Of a stretch of 64,000 nucleotides of DNA, positions 45,965 through 58,640 are shown in pieces; the stretch's first letter is position 1; each line of letters starts with the position of its first letter. Location of the stretch: assembly GCF_028389875.1 (NCBI RefSeq), contig NC_084674.1:8465501-8529500 (forward strand). The letters run 5' to 3'. Made by a program: the position numbers and the translations under genes. Origin of the DNA: Rhea pennata (lineage: Eukaryota; Chordata; Aves; Rheiformes; Rheidae). The notes below the pieces were generated by a model that worked only from the letters and a program-made list of their open reading frames with translations, did no database searches and was not told the DNA's origin.

Positions 45965-46364
45965 AGGTTTGATGTTTTGTTTCATGTAGCTTTGGGGGGC
46001 AGGAGGAGCAAGTGTTAATATCATACAAGTTACAGCAGCTCCTGGGAGCTGGGTGAGCTCAAGCTGCTAGCAAGGTGGCATCACTGGCTTGCACCGCACA
46101 AGGGTCCGGCCCCAAGGTTTTGCTGAGGGCCTCTGAAACTTGTACCCAGAGTGATCCATTGCTATACAGGCAAGCATATTCTGAAGTACGGGCGAGGAAG
46201 GAGGAATAAAAGAGTATTCCATTTCTGCCCAATTAGCCCAAAACTAATTCCAAATTTCCTAATTTCCATTGGCACAAAACTACTTCTGAAGACTCTAGCC
46301 TGTCATTTAACGTACCGAAAACACCAGCTCCTCGTAGCAAAGACACGCTTCTCCCCGCTCCCAA

Positions 46365-46925
46365 AGGGACAAAGCAGCGGGAGGAAAGGAGAAGGCCGGA
46401 GGCGAGGGGGGCTGCGCGGCGCTGGCGGCACCTCGCCTCCGCGGGCGCTGCGGGCCGCGGCGGCGGCAGGTGGCAGCAGCCGCCAGCGCTGCGGGGACAG
46501 CGCGCAGCCCGGGCCGGCCCGGCGCCCCGGCCCGGCCCCTACACGCCACCTTCTCCGTATGTGGCCGGTCCCACCGGTGTTCCCAGTTGTAAAAAACACA
46601 CAGGCTCTTTGCTGCAGCACTTCCTCGCCCTCCTAAAATACTCAAATTTTCTAATCCTCACCCAAAGCACCCAAACGTAAAACACTGCAAGGAAGCAAAA
46701 AGGTGCACTGTTAAAGCCTCTGCTGTTTCTTACGGTCCCTAGCATGACCCGAGCACAATATAAGCAATAAATAATTTTTCCACTGATGGATACCAGCTCC
46801 TCAGAGCAGCCTCCTGCGCGAGGGCGGGAGCAGCCGAGCCCGGGAGCGCGACAGCGGTGACTGATGCCCGGATGCACGGGCACGCGAGCGTGCCGGAGGG
46901 CCCCGCCGCCAGCCCACCAGGCAAA
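46365..46925. promoter_or_regulatory. CpG-rich patch downstream of THOC7
   Basis: Strong CpG enrichment at about 46365-46560 and again at 46800-46920, with AT-rich flanks and a short AT-rich gap. It contains GC boxes and a palindromic GGGCCGGCCCGG core near 46510. Such a patch in vertebrates often marks a promoter. The frames open across it on both strands match nothing I know, so I do not call a gene. Confidence 0.45.
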
Positions 46926-48460
46926 AGTTGCTGGCACTATTAAACTGCAGGAGAATCCTTAAAATAGCAGTTGAGACTGTATAGCAAGCTGATTTTTAAA
47001 TTGTTCTCATATTAAAGGGGGGAAAAAAAAAACCTCAACGCTGAAAACAGCTAAACAACCTTTTTGTGCTTCGTCAATTTGCTTGTAATGAAAAAGTCAC
47101 TGTGGAGAGAATTTAAAATGATAGGAGGAGAAAAGGATCATGCTGTTCTCAGCAAAAACCTGTTTCATCGTAAGCACGCAGTGGAAGTAACAGAGTGTAC
47201 TTTGTGTAATGAACAGGTGCCATTAGGAACCCTTTGGGAACAAAAAATATCATGGAGTTTATGAGTTAGCAGGGCAAGTTGTCTGCAGCCACCCTTCCAA
47301 CGACTCTGATATAAAACGTTATTTGACTTAAATCTCTCTATCGGAACCAAAGTGAAATTCAACTATAGACTGACCTTGCTGCACCAAGTCCCCGCACATT
47401 AGCACATATTCCCAATCAGCTGTTCTCCCTAAAGTAGTGTATTTTTTACTGGAAAAACTCCCAAAGGACAGTGAACATTACAGCTGAAGCCAAAGCCCCT
47501 GATGGCTCAGCAAGCACAGGAGCAGCATTCGGGAGCAACCAACCAATGCTGCCCAGAACAACTTCTCCTCCTAGCGTTCGCAAAACTTTCGTGATTGAAT
47601 TAGTGGAAATTCAAAGGTGGAGATGTTTTAACTAACTTGATGGGAAACCTGCGGAAAAAAAAATAAACTAGCATGTTGATTCCTTCCTGCTCTGAGGGTC
47701 ATGGTGCACCAGGGCTACCAAAACCTGCCTGGCCATCACCCCTGTCACCAGCATCTCCAGTATCTCACAGGGCACAAAACCGCGATGGAAATGTCTCCTG
47801 TAGTGGTAGCAAACATTGCACAACCAACACCTTTTAGTTGCTCAAAGAGAGCAACAGGAGAGCTGTTAGGCTGCAGCTTTTCCCTAGTGCGACCACCCAT
47901 ACGTGCCGGTTGCTTTTTCAAAGCTTGCTGGGCCGTGCAAGATCTCTGCCCTTTTGACACAACTGCTTGACGTTTTATTGAGGTGAGCTGAAAGGCCGTT
48001 GAAGGCAAACTAATGGGCTGTGATCACAGAAACCTTGCAACCCGCACCTCGGGCAACTAAAATATGAACATCAAGGAGTATTTGCTGGTGTCAAACAGCC
48101 ATTCAGGCAGCAGCATCATTCGCTGAAAGAAGGAAATAACTTCTGCACTTCTGGACTGACCCTGTCTGGATATTCCCTTAGCCCATCGTATATAAAAGCC
48201 GGTCCTTCAGCCCCCCCCTTGTGCTCCTTGGCAGAGGGGTGGGGAGAGCAAAACCTCTGGGACCAACATTTCCACCACTGATAAAACCCAGCCAAGCCAA
48301 GGGGAGATTTCTTCCCATACGTTTAGTGGGCTCTGGCTACGTCTGCCGGTCTCTTTATGAACACCACCCGAACTCACTGATGGATATATATGCCTATCCA
48401 TAAGATACACATTTATATTACTACCTAACACATCAGCTCTGTGAGCTGCTGATGAAATGC
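46926..48460. other. Intergenic, no gene seen
   Basis: Mixed composition. Several frames of 60-90 codons are open on both strands with no family resemblance. No repeat recognised. Confidence 0.6.
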
Positions 48461-48479
48461 CCAGAACAGCAACAAAGCA

Positions 48480-49600
48480 TCTCGGGCACGCGAGGGAAAA
48501 CCCCGGCATGTTTACGGACTCTCCACGCGCGCGGGGAGGGGATTCATGTCGCACCGCCGTGCTGCGAAGTCCCAAGGTGCAGCTAGACACGTGGCCTAAG
48601 GAATAGTCTGCAGCAAACTACAGCCTTGCGGGACTAAACCCAGATCCCGGTTCTGCAACGACGCGAGCAAACCGTGGGACGCGGCTCTGCAGGGAGAAGC
48701 AGCTAACGCACAGCAGATGCTCGGAGCGGGGCTCAGCCTTAAACCGCCGCGTCGCCCGCACGAGAGGTCTGACCAGCGGGGTTATTTTCTTGGAAACGCA
48801 GATGGAAGAGCAGCAAGAAGCCAAAAAGAAAGGACAAGCCGGGGGAATCACCCGTGAGCTGGTTGTCCCTCCCTCATCCCCGTTCTCCGGGGTGAAACCT
48901 TCCGCCTCCAGCTGCGCTCTGCGTGTGCACGCACGCGTGTCCCGCTGCTGGCTCAGCTGCACAGCGCCAGGTTCACGAGCTCTTCTGGAAACTTTGCTTC
49001 AGTAAAGTGACACGCAGAGCTCGGACTTTTTCGGACCGCGGCTCAAAGCCTCACATGTGTCACCGCAGCATCTTTCCGTCTCACCGCGGCAGCCCCACGC
49101 ACCCGGAGCCCGCTCCGCTCCCACGCTGCCGCCAGCAGCCCCGAAGCCGAGCCACGGCAGAGCGGTGAGTGCCCGTTCGGGTCTGTCCTGGCACTCGGGG
49201 ACGCGTCGGCAAGTTGGCCTACCTCGCTATTTGGCATTTAGCCTGTTATTACCCGTTGTCAAACCTCCCTCACTTGTTTGCTTGGCGATTGCTCATCTGC
49301 CGGGGGATGAGACGGGGCGCTTTTCCCAGCAATTTCCTGCAGAAATAATAGTACCTGACCCAAATGCACCGATTACACGGATAAGGAAAGGAGACGAGAG
49401 AGATTTCAGCTGCGTGACACTCAAATTGCTACGTGCGGGTGCCGTGCCAGCGGCCGGCCGCGCCAGCCGCTCCGGGGCAGAGGCATGGGGCTGGCTTCGT
49501 GGCCGGTCCCGTTCCTTCATCGCAAGGGCGACTCGCCTCTGGCCCGGCCCGGCTGCGCGTGTTCGCTCCCGGGACCGCGTGCTCCAGCCCGAAAGGCGTT
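48480..49600. promoter_or_regulatory. Diffuse CpG-rich region
   Basis: A broad GC- and CpG-rich stretch, with dense cores at about 48510-48560, 48640-48790, 49030-49160 and 49430-49570. A plus-strand frame of 181 codons (49057-49602) spans part of it. I do not recognise its product; its Arg/Ala/Pro-rich ends look like composition effects. It may be an unannotated promoter or non-coding RNA start. Confidence 0.35.
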
Positions 49601-49782
49601 AAATTGCTCGGAAGTTTCTGTCCCGGGGACTCGATACGGCACTAGCTCGTAATGGAGCCGGTGCTTTTTGCAGCCGCTCTCTGTCCCTCCTTCTCCACCC
49701 GCACGCTGGTGACCTGCTGCTCCTTTTCTTTGCTAGCAGGTAAAGGCGAGGAATGGGACTTGGCCGGGGTTACGGGATCATT

Positions 49783-50030
49783 GAATGATTTAGGTTGTGA
49801 AGGATCTCTGGAGGTCTCCAGGCCAACCTCCTGCTCTGAGCAGGGCTACCTGCAAATCTGGGCCTCGCTGCTCGGAGCCCGGTCCTAGATATCTGCAGGG
49901 CTCCAGGGATGGAGCTCCCACAACCTCTCCAGGCCCCCATCACTAACCCTTCTCACTGGGAAAACTTTTATTTCCATATATCCAACTGGAATTTCTCTTG
50001 CTGCCAGTTGCCTCTTGTCCTTGCGGCCCC
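49783..50030 (-). mobile_element. CR1 LINE 3' fragment
   Basis: Read on plus: 'catctctggaggtctccaggccaacctcctgctctgagcaggg', then 'gggctccagggatggagctcccacaacctctccagg', then 'ttccatatatccaactggaatttctcttgctgccagttgcctcttgtcctt'. These are the successive blocks of the CR1 3' region in reverse complement. Confidence 0.85.
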
Positions 50031-50700
50031 AAAAGGAGCCAGGCTCTACCCGAACAGGATCGGCATGTTGGATCCGACCCTGGCTTCAGCCGGGGCGGCT
50101 CAACCTCCCACCTGGGAACGCCTCTCTCTGGAAAAGGCTTGGCCTGCTAACATTACCTGCCGAGCACCCAGGCTGCACTTTGTGTCGAGCCCAGCATCTC
50201 TCTCTTGCGGGTGGACTAACAGGGAAGTGACATGATGACCATATTCTTTGCAATGCTATTTGACTTGAAGACCTAAATAAAAATATTCATGCTCCTCATT
50301 AGAAAGCTAAACGATTGCACAGTGGTGACTGATATTGTAGCAGTGCCTGTAATTAAGAGGACTGCTAGCATTTTAATTACAAACTACTATCTTCAGGCCT
50401 GACACAGCAGACACATTAAAAACAAGTTTACCAGTCCCAGAGTTATAGACCAGCAATTAAAGTTTTAGGGACTTGTTTGTGCTTCTTGCTTATTAAGACG
50501 TGTTACTTGCTTACTAAAGGCTTTGGGAAAATTTCAGTTAAGTCATTAAGTCAATGTTAACTTTCAATGATCCCTTTGAAATTCTGAACTTTCAATTACA
50601 ACAGGGTGAACAGGAGGAAAATTAGCGCTGACATCAGTGACAAAGCGGCGACAGCATTTTGTTGTTTCAAAATTACATCATTAAAAGCACTGAAACAGCC
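50031..50700. other. Intergenic, no gene seen
   Basis: AT-rich towards the right, with no recognisable feature. Confidence 0.6.
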
Positions 50701-50739
50701 TGAAGATCTGCCCTGCGTTTCGGGGAAGAGATTTCCACC

Positions 50740-51320
50740 CTTCGGGCCCAGCTGGAGGGGAAACGTCCCCGCAGAGCTCAGCACGGCGAGCTCGCGGGCG
50801 CCCGCGCGGCAGAGCGGAGGTCGAGCGGGCTGGGGCAGCGGCTGCCTCTGCCTCCCTCCTGCCGCAGCTCTTGGGCCCCTTTCGTCGTCTCCTGCAACTC
50901 CGGCGCCGGGGCACCGCGAACGTCCCTGCGCTGAGCAGCGCCTGCGGCAGCTCGGGGGGGACCCGACAGCCCTGTACAAAAGCCGGAATCACCGCTTGGG
51001 CTCGTGTGATTTTTCAGATCCCACAAATAAGTGTTTTTGCCTCCATTAATTACGTTTTGCGCACACGCCTTCCCAAACCCTGGGTTATTGGCCAGCATTT
51101 TCTACGTGAAGAACATGAGCACCTAAACACGCGCCACAGTGCTAATAACCACGCAAACAACCCGGGCTCACCCTGATGCAGCCGAATAACTCCCGCTGCC
51201 CTGAGCACCACGCCAGGCTGCGCAGCACCGGCGGTGCGCGCCAGACACGTGCAGCGAGCTGGGTGGGTGGACGCAGGTGCCAGATCCAGCCCGTGAAAGC
51301 TCGGCTCCCTCCTGCAGAAG
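50740..51320. promoter_or_regulatory. CpG-rich patch
   Basis: GC-rich core at 50750-50960 with many CpGs, extending more weakly to about 51320. It resembles the patches at 46.4 and 48.5 kb. Frames on both strands are open but unrecognised. Confidence 0.35.
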
Positions 51321-52638
51321 GCTGCAGACTCCAAACGCGTTGCGACTGCGAGCTCCTAACACGCTCCAGTGACATCTGAGCGATGAAAAAAGTGCTTCTG
51401 TTTCCTGCTTAAACCTTATGATCTGCAGTTTGGCACCTTTTCCGTAAGCTGTGCCGGTGCTCGTGAGGAGCTGCGGAGGAGAAGGGGGCATCGGCCACGG
51501 GGCAGGGCACGGGCAAGGGCCGGAACCGCGGCTCGCTCACCGCTCAGAGACCATCCCTTCTCGCTCCAGGGCAAGTTATGCGAGACGTTAATTTGAACTG
51601 GCAGCAGGTTTTGCATTAAGTCGTCTCAGAACAGTAGTCAGCCCCAACATTTGTCATGGAATTCAAGTTTTGTACTATTAAAGCCTTATAATGAAGTTTT
51701 CCAGCGCAGACTTTGCTTCCAGCTTTGCTGCAGTGGCATCCAACGCTACTAGGGAACTCACACTCTCCAGGGGCCAACGGTGGGACATTATTATTATTAA
51801 GTATCCTGTGCTTGGCCTTGACTTCCTCCCAGTACAGGACACTGAACAACACTGGGGTTACGTCCATACCTTGGAAGATTTGGAGCATCTTCCCTTTCCA
51901 TTTAAGTTACAGGACTATCTAAAGCTTTTACCAAGGAGCAAAGCATTTACTGTTGATGATACTGCTATCAAATCTGTGACATCCCTTTTCAGTCTGGAAG
52001 GAAAGTATTTATTTTATCTTTAGCTAAAAGTGTTTAGGCTAGCTTTCTTTTATAAAAATGGTTCCATCAAAGTGAGTATCATTCTTCATAAAAATCTTCC
52101 CTGAACAGGCTGCATTTCCCTTCTAAAACCACATCCAACTCTTAAAAACAGCATCTTTCCAGTTTCTTCCTTAAAAAAAAAATAGGAAAAAGCCCTCCTG
52201 AAACCCTGAAGTTTTATCTTTAGAAGACTGATGGTAAAACTCAATTCATTCACTTGTTCTGCACGTGTGGATCTTCAGGTGTCTCATGGTTCTTGTCTAC
52301 TTCCATCTTTTTGCTCAAGCCTCCTATTTCATATTTTCAAACTTAAAATAGTGGCTTTGCTTCCTAATCAAGAAACAAGCCCTGTGAAACAAATTAATTT
52401 CCCCTCTGCTTGCGTCTCTGCTGTTTGCATTTGGATGCCTTACAAACAGCATTTTGCTCTGCCCTTCATCACCTTCTCTCTACTTTTATCTCGGCACAGG
52501 GTTTGGAGCAGAGCTCTTTACACATCGCTGCTTCGCAGCCAGGAGGGGGAGATCCTACGCTGGCTCACGCGTTGCTGTCTAGCAGGTTCCTGTGTTTGTT
52601 AAAAAGTGACCCACAAACCTGAATGTGAAAGAGGAGCA

Positions 52639-52659
52639 ATAAAATAAAATAAAATAAAA
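52639..52659. repeat. (AAAAT)n microsatellite
   Basis: Four tandem AATAA units. Confidence 0.9.
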
Positions 52660-55631
52660 CAGGAGAAGAAGATTGCTGGTCTTCATTTGCTTTGCTTAAC
52701 TAATTGTTATTTTTACATATAAAAGCAAAATGTTAATGTCAGGGAAGCACATTTCTGTCCTGTATCTTCCTGTACTTATTCTCCACACTTCTTAGGACGT
52801 ATGCGAGAACAACTCCCACATGCAATTTATATATATCTGTATAGGTATGTGAGAGATCTTTAATAAGAAGAGGTTCACACTTGCTAAAGAAAGGTATGAA
52901 TACATGCACACATGTACTCGTGTGTATATGTGCGTGCAAACATACACTAAAAAGTCCATATTTGAAATAACACTAAGTTTTATTAGTAACTTTCTTGAAG
53001 GAAATGCTTTTTGAGAAGAGCGATGCCTCTGTGGTACTCTTGCTCTACCCAAGCGGCCAGGAGCAAAGGTCAGGGTGACCCTAGATACCAGCCCTTCTCC
53101 TGGGCTCTGACCTAAGAGGACATGTCATTTTGTGACCTGGGCACATGAATAACCTGTCTTTAGGCAAGTTGTGGCATAGGTATTCTAGTATCTACCTGCA
53201 TGCAGGTATTCCCTCTCCAATCATCTCATATGAGCAACTTTACTTTCTAACTTCAGCATTTCCTAGGGGAAGGCAAAGTGGGGCTTCATTTCTCCTCATT
53301 TCTACTGAAATCCAGTTGCTGACGAAATGCATTAAGACCCCCAAGTTTTTGTTTTTCTCAAAAACTATTAGAATTGCTAAGTAAACAATTCGTTTAACAT
53401 AATGCTTCAACCAGTCTGGCCCTGGGAAAAAGTTAAGTAATAACAATTTTGTGCAAGTTGCAGACTAGTGTCTTTATTAAAAACCTACATCAAAGCCCAC
53501 GCCTGGTCCAGTCTATTCACGCTGCTGCTCTCGTTTTAAACATACTCATATCCTGAAGAATCCTGATAGATTGGAGCCGTAGGAGGTAAACCAGCAGATT
53601 GAAGAGGTTAAATGTATTTCTTTACTAATGGGACTGATGCTCTTGCTTCAAAGCTGCCATAAAAAAATCAGTATGAAGAGCTCCCTAAGCTCGTGGGCTT
53701 TATAGCCTTCATGATCATTCAACCCTCAAGCAGATACAAAGAAAATTTTTCTCAGCCTGTCTTTGAATAGACCTCCCTCCTCAGGAGCAAGTGAAAGACC
53801 TTTATAGAAAACTTGATAAAATTCCTGAGACAGCTCATTTATTCTAGTCACTTCAGCAGCGACTTCCCTACCACTTGTAGCACTCAAAGAGGTTATAGAT
53901 TACCTTAATAAGAATGAATCCTATTCATCAGCCATTTCCCAGCACTTGCATATTAATATTGTCTGGCCTTGTTAAATATAGAAACCTATTCTCTTCTAAT
54001 CCTTTTTCAACAGGAGTTTTTTTCCTAGGGGTAGCCACAAAATAATTGATAATGAGTTATCCCACCTCCTAAGTTTGTGCAACTCCCCAGGCTGCTTCCT
54101 CTCGCTGCTGGGGAGCTAGCAGGATAGGTTTGTGAGCTTTATAAAGATCATGCTTTTGCCCTTGTTACTTAGATGGCAGATTTAGAAATTTTTGCACTGA
54201 GGTCCACTTTGTGGAGGCAGAACTTAATCAGGTAGCAGAAATTTCATCTTTGCTTCACCTGAGCTTAAAAGCAGGGTCTGCGGGTGAGAACAAGGAATAA
54301 GAAGTAGTGCAAGCGATAGACATGTAGACTGCGATGCCAACATAGTCTCTCCGTGCACAGCTTCCCACCGGATGGCACAACTCAGCAAACACCACTGCTG
54401 CTCCACAGGAACACACATAGACAGAAAGACCCAGCAGCAGCAAGCAACTCTCCGGCGTACAAATCTCTGTTCCTCCGGGTAAAGAGAGTTCTGGTAATTC
54501 CCATGGCTAGAACGACAGCTGGTTGAAATCTCTCAACTATGTTTTATTGAATAAGGTTTTTCACTAAACCCAAAATTTTGAAGGGCCTTGGAGATAGGTG
54601 GGAAGAGAAGGTGCATTGAAAAAAAAAGTTGCTCTCTTGGCAATTGAAAACTTAAAAAAAATTGGAGGTTTGGGAAAAAAAAAAAAGAGAGAGGCCTCGT
54701 GTTGTTAATTTTATAAGGAACAGTGTTATACTCTGAAATTGAAAATGTGATTTTCCATCTTTTTGATCCGCTTCCAAGATTAATAGCTTTACAAGAATCT
54801 AATCCTTCAAAAAAATCCAGCACAAATATTTTGCTCTTCCATCTTACTCTAGCAAACTATTCAAAGTAGATACACACACAAAAAAAATAAACAACTTAGA
54901 TGAGCTTATTTGGTCATTCAGATAAGTCTGCAAGGAAAGAAATAGAGACTGGGAAGAACCACAGGGGAGCTCTCACACACTCAGTGCAGGGCAAAAATCC
55001 CCCCGGCACTACCAGCTCACCGTAGACCAAGACCAGTTCAAATCCACAACTGCCACTGGGCTCCTGGTTGCGAGCGTGGCAGCATTTTCGGTATGTATTA
55101 CAGCGGGGAGTTTCTGGTGAGCTTTTAGTGCTCTTTATAGCACAAGCCCAGGTATAGCTCATGCTCCAAGAATAACACTGGCAAAAATTCAATGCCTGTT
55201 ACAGCTTTTGGACAGCCTATGATTATGCTTGGAACAGCAGCTGAGTAATTTCGGAGAAGAGATAAAGTAATTTCCCAGAGTTATCTGCTGGGGCAGCATC
55301 CTCGCCACGTGAGTGCCTGTGGAGAAGAGAGTTCCCAGTGCTCAAGTTCCTGCAGAGCACGTACATGGAAAACAGATTTTTTTTTTCCTTTAAGAAAAAC
55401 TACCTCCATTTTTCCATCCCTCACAATCCCTAGCAATTCTATGTGAGGTGGTAATACACTGAAAATCCCAGCTCTCAAGTGTTGTTTCTTCTCTGCCATT
55501 ATTCTAACTACGAAACCTGGATTTTCCCACATGCCCACTGATGGATACCTGCACCCCAATGGTGAATACTGCTCTTGGGCATTTAATTTTGCACTGCGAG
55601 TAACCTCCACCATTTCATGCTGATTTGATTT

Positions 55632-55652
55632 AAAAAAAAAAAAAAAAAAAAA
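55632..55652. repeat. A21 homopolymer
   Basis: Twenty-one consecutive A. No retrogene body recognised on its 5' side. Confidence 0.9.
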
Positions 55653-56960
55653 GCTCGACACAACACAACCTTGAAAAAAAGGTCCCTTGTCCCTTTTCCT
55701 GCTCTTGGAGAGGCTAACTTGCTGCTCATCCCCAGTAGATGTGCTGGCGGGTTGATTCACTCCAGAGACAGCTCAAAAGGCTGTCAACAGCAGCCAGGTT
55801 CTCTGCTTTTTCGTGAGCCTGTCTCCATCATGGGGCTTTGAGACAAAGGAGCTAGATTCAGCATCTGTTAAATCAATGCTGACTTCAGCACAGTTAGAGT
55901 TGAGCCTACCCCCTACAAATCTCATGGCTACACTGATGGAAGGCTGACACAAATGAGATCAGAGAAGCGATTCATCACTTTCAGAAGCCACTTTGCCAAG
56001 TTTTTAAAGAATCATGACACACTCTCCACTGAATTTTACCAAGAAATCAGTTATCTACCACCTATTACATTTATCAAAACAGGTCTCCAGCTGTGTAAAT
56101 CATCATTACTTTCTGAAGTCAGTAGCACCAATCCCATCTGCATCAGCCAAGTGACTAGCCCATCTCCTATTAGAATAGATGGCAATATACGAAACTTGTA
56201 TAGCTAGCAGACATTTATGGAGGATAATTATGGAGATTGCTAGAATATCTGTTACTTTGACATGCTAATGGTTTCTTTTTAATTAGATACGCAGGCACAG
56301 AGATGATTGCAGATAATTCAGTTGTTGCTGAGCTGATGTGTCTTAACCAGGACAGGTCCCCAGGTGTACTTCATTATGCACCAAAGAGAAGCCCAGCGAA
56401 AACAAGGAAATTCTTCAAGCAAGACCAGGGCTGGGAACACCATCTGGGTGAGTTACAATCATGTCCAAGTGCCTCACTTGTCACAAGCTGCCCCACTCAT
56501 ACTGTCATCCCGGCCTGAGCTGTCTGAGCCAGGCCCAAAGCCACCCCTCCCTGGAGGCAGAGTGGACACAGCATGCAGCAGCTGGGGGCTTGAACAGACA
56601 AGGGCCGCAGTGTGGAAAGGAAGAGAGATGCTTTGGAGGTGGTGGGCTCCTGAGAGATGAGTGTCAGCCCATTAATCCCCCCAACACGTGGGAATATGGT
56701 ATGATTGTGGATGGCATGCTGTGGTTTGGGAGATGCTGTAGCCATGCCTTTCATTATTTATTCCAGAATAAACAGATAAATGCTTTGATTTTACGAATGC
56801 TAAGGGAAACCTTTGGCAGCATTTGACAGGACTGGACAAGCCTGTGTGTCATGGCTATGGGTGGAAAGCCACCAGGTCCACACAGGTGCTCCCCACTGAC
56901 CAGCCTCCCCTCCCAGAGGAGAGGTCTCCTGGCCCCAAGAAGCAAGGCTGCTCTCCAGCA

Positions 56961-57010
56961 GGAGATTCTGGAGGTCATCTAGCCCAACCATCTGCTCAAA
57001 GCAGGGCCAG
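56961..57010 (-). mobile_element. CR1 LINE 3' scrap
   Basis: 'ggagattctggaggtcatctagcccaaccatctgctcaaagcaggg' is the reverse complement of the CR1 region just before its tail. Confidence 0.75.
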
Positions 57011-58459
57011 CTTGCACGTAAGACCAAGTCAAGTCATACTACTAGGCATTACCAAGAGTGACAGCACTTCACACCACAGGTGTGAAGCAAGCAACAACTG
57101 CCTTCCTTTCCTTGGACAGGTCCAGGTTCGGTCCCATTAGACTAGATGTTGTTCAGACACACAAGTGACACCGAAATCCCGTAAATTGTTTGAAAAGTCC
57201 TCTGGACTACTCAGGATGAAAGTGGCTTTGAACAGGGTATTACTCCCCCTTACACACTACTTTCAGAACGCAATGAGAAAAATAAGTAGATAAATGCTCT
57301 TTTACTTTTGACCTCCAATGTGAATATCATAGAATTACCTTGTCATTACCTGGAATTTATGATTTCAGCCATGTATATTTTTAATAACCATCTAGCATTA
57401 GCAGCAAGGCTTGCTTTGTCACGCTTTCAAGGTCACTGAGGAATTAGAGCATGAGGATCCAGCTAAAATTGCAGGTGGCAATATATTCAGAATGACAGGG
57501 TCTGTGTATGGCAACCCAAGGCTTTTACATACAAGACTATTTTAATGTTAATTTCTTCATTTCAAATCCTCTCTGCAGATCCATCTTGTTTTCATATCCT
57601 GTAAGCCATATTTCACATAAAGTTCAACTCATTTCCCATAAAATTGGCCAGCAAAGTAGATTTCACTTATCTCTACAGACACTACGGCTGTGATACCATG
57701 ACAGACCGTATTTCACCATGTTTGAATTCCTGGATAAATGGAATAACAGTTCAGGGAGGGACGCAGCACATCCCTCAGGGTAAAATGGCACACAGACACT
57801 TTTGGTCATTGATCCCATACTCGAGATGAGCTGTGTTTCATGGAGATTTAAGGAAATAAAAATCAACTCATCTCCCTGCCTGCCCACAGCAGTCTCCACA
57901 AGAAAGGGAGTCGCTTTTATAGCATTAGCACTCTTGTTCGGGAAGAGAATCTTCTTTCTTAAACACATACAATTACTTCATGTGGCATCTATTAAAAACA
58001 GCGTAATTTTTAGCAATTTATAGCGTTAAATATTGAAAGTAATTTTCTCTGATGGAGTTTGACAACTTTGTCCAAAAATATTAAATTTCTTTAAGCTGCA
58101 AATAGTCTTTAACAAAAACAGATTTAAATACAAACTAAAGTTCACTCACATTGTGCTGTAAATCACAAGGGAAACATAATTCATTTGCAGTAGTTTTCAG
58201 CAAGAAAACTTGGCAGTCTTTCAGCAAGTTTCATAATTGCTCTATTTTAAACTTCAGCTTGAAAATGCTCAAGATAGCTTTTAGTTTTATTGAAAGGTTA
58301 ATTTCACACCTACAGAGAAAAAATATCAGCTCTCCATTAGATCTAACGGAGTGTTAAATCTGAAAATTACAGTCCCTTCACACAAATGTGCAGAGTTTGT
58401 TGCATTTTTAACCTGTATTGCGCTTCCATTCTGTCCCAGCAGGGCCGAGGCACAATAAG

Positions 58460-58640
58460 CAATCACGTCGCCTCCGCCGGCATGCCAAGCACGGAGCTGG
58501 TATTCTGCAGTGACAGTATTTTTGTACACTTTCCTATTATTCCTTGGTGAGAGCTGCAAGACAACGCCAGTCACAGCAATTAGGGTGCTAACCACGCGGC
58601 GCGGCGGTCCGCAGCAACCTACGCGCGAGGAGCATTCAGC
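58460..58640. promoter_or_regulatory. Small CpG cluster
   Basis: An isolated run of CpGs, densest at 58595-58630 (ACGCGGCGCGGCGG), in otherwise AT-rich DNA. It is too short for a classical CpG island. Possibly a regulatory element or a conserved exon I cannot identify. Confidence 0.3.

Larger units (their letters stand above)
42631..46340. other. Intergenic, no gene seen
   Basis: AT-rich DNA beyond THOC7. I looked on the minus strand for neighbours expected from human synteny (SNTN, C3orf49) and did not recognise an exon. It holds an old L3/CR1 tail (45296-45390) and a T19 run (45946-45964). Confidence 0.65.
51400..58450. other. Intergenic, no gene seen
   Basis: Contains (AAAAT)n at 52639-52659, an A21 run at 55632-55652 and a short CR1 scrap at 56961-57010. 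Frames such as 51691-52023 (plus) and 55281-55760 (minus) show no known family; the latter crosses the A21 run as polyPhe, a sign that it is not real. Confidence 0.65.

Noticed and set aside
49057..49602. 181-codon plus-strand frame
   Set aside because: Arg/Ala/Pro-rich composition follows local CpG content; no recognisable family, no splice sites that extend it.
54224..54443. A minus-strand frame with LLLGLSVYVCS and GAAVVFAEL, faintly like membrane segment 3 of SLC7 transporters, ending at a donor-like CAG|GTGAAG
   Set aside because: Beyond the FAEL motif the family signature (G-T-x-I-x-K-S-G-G) is absent, no other SLC7 exon was found nearby, and an overlapping frame of similar length is equally open. 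Probably chance.
55281..55760. 159-codon minus-strand frame
   Set aside because: It passes through an A21 run as polyphenylalanine and resembles no family.
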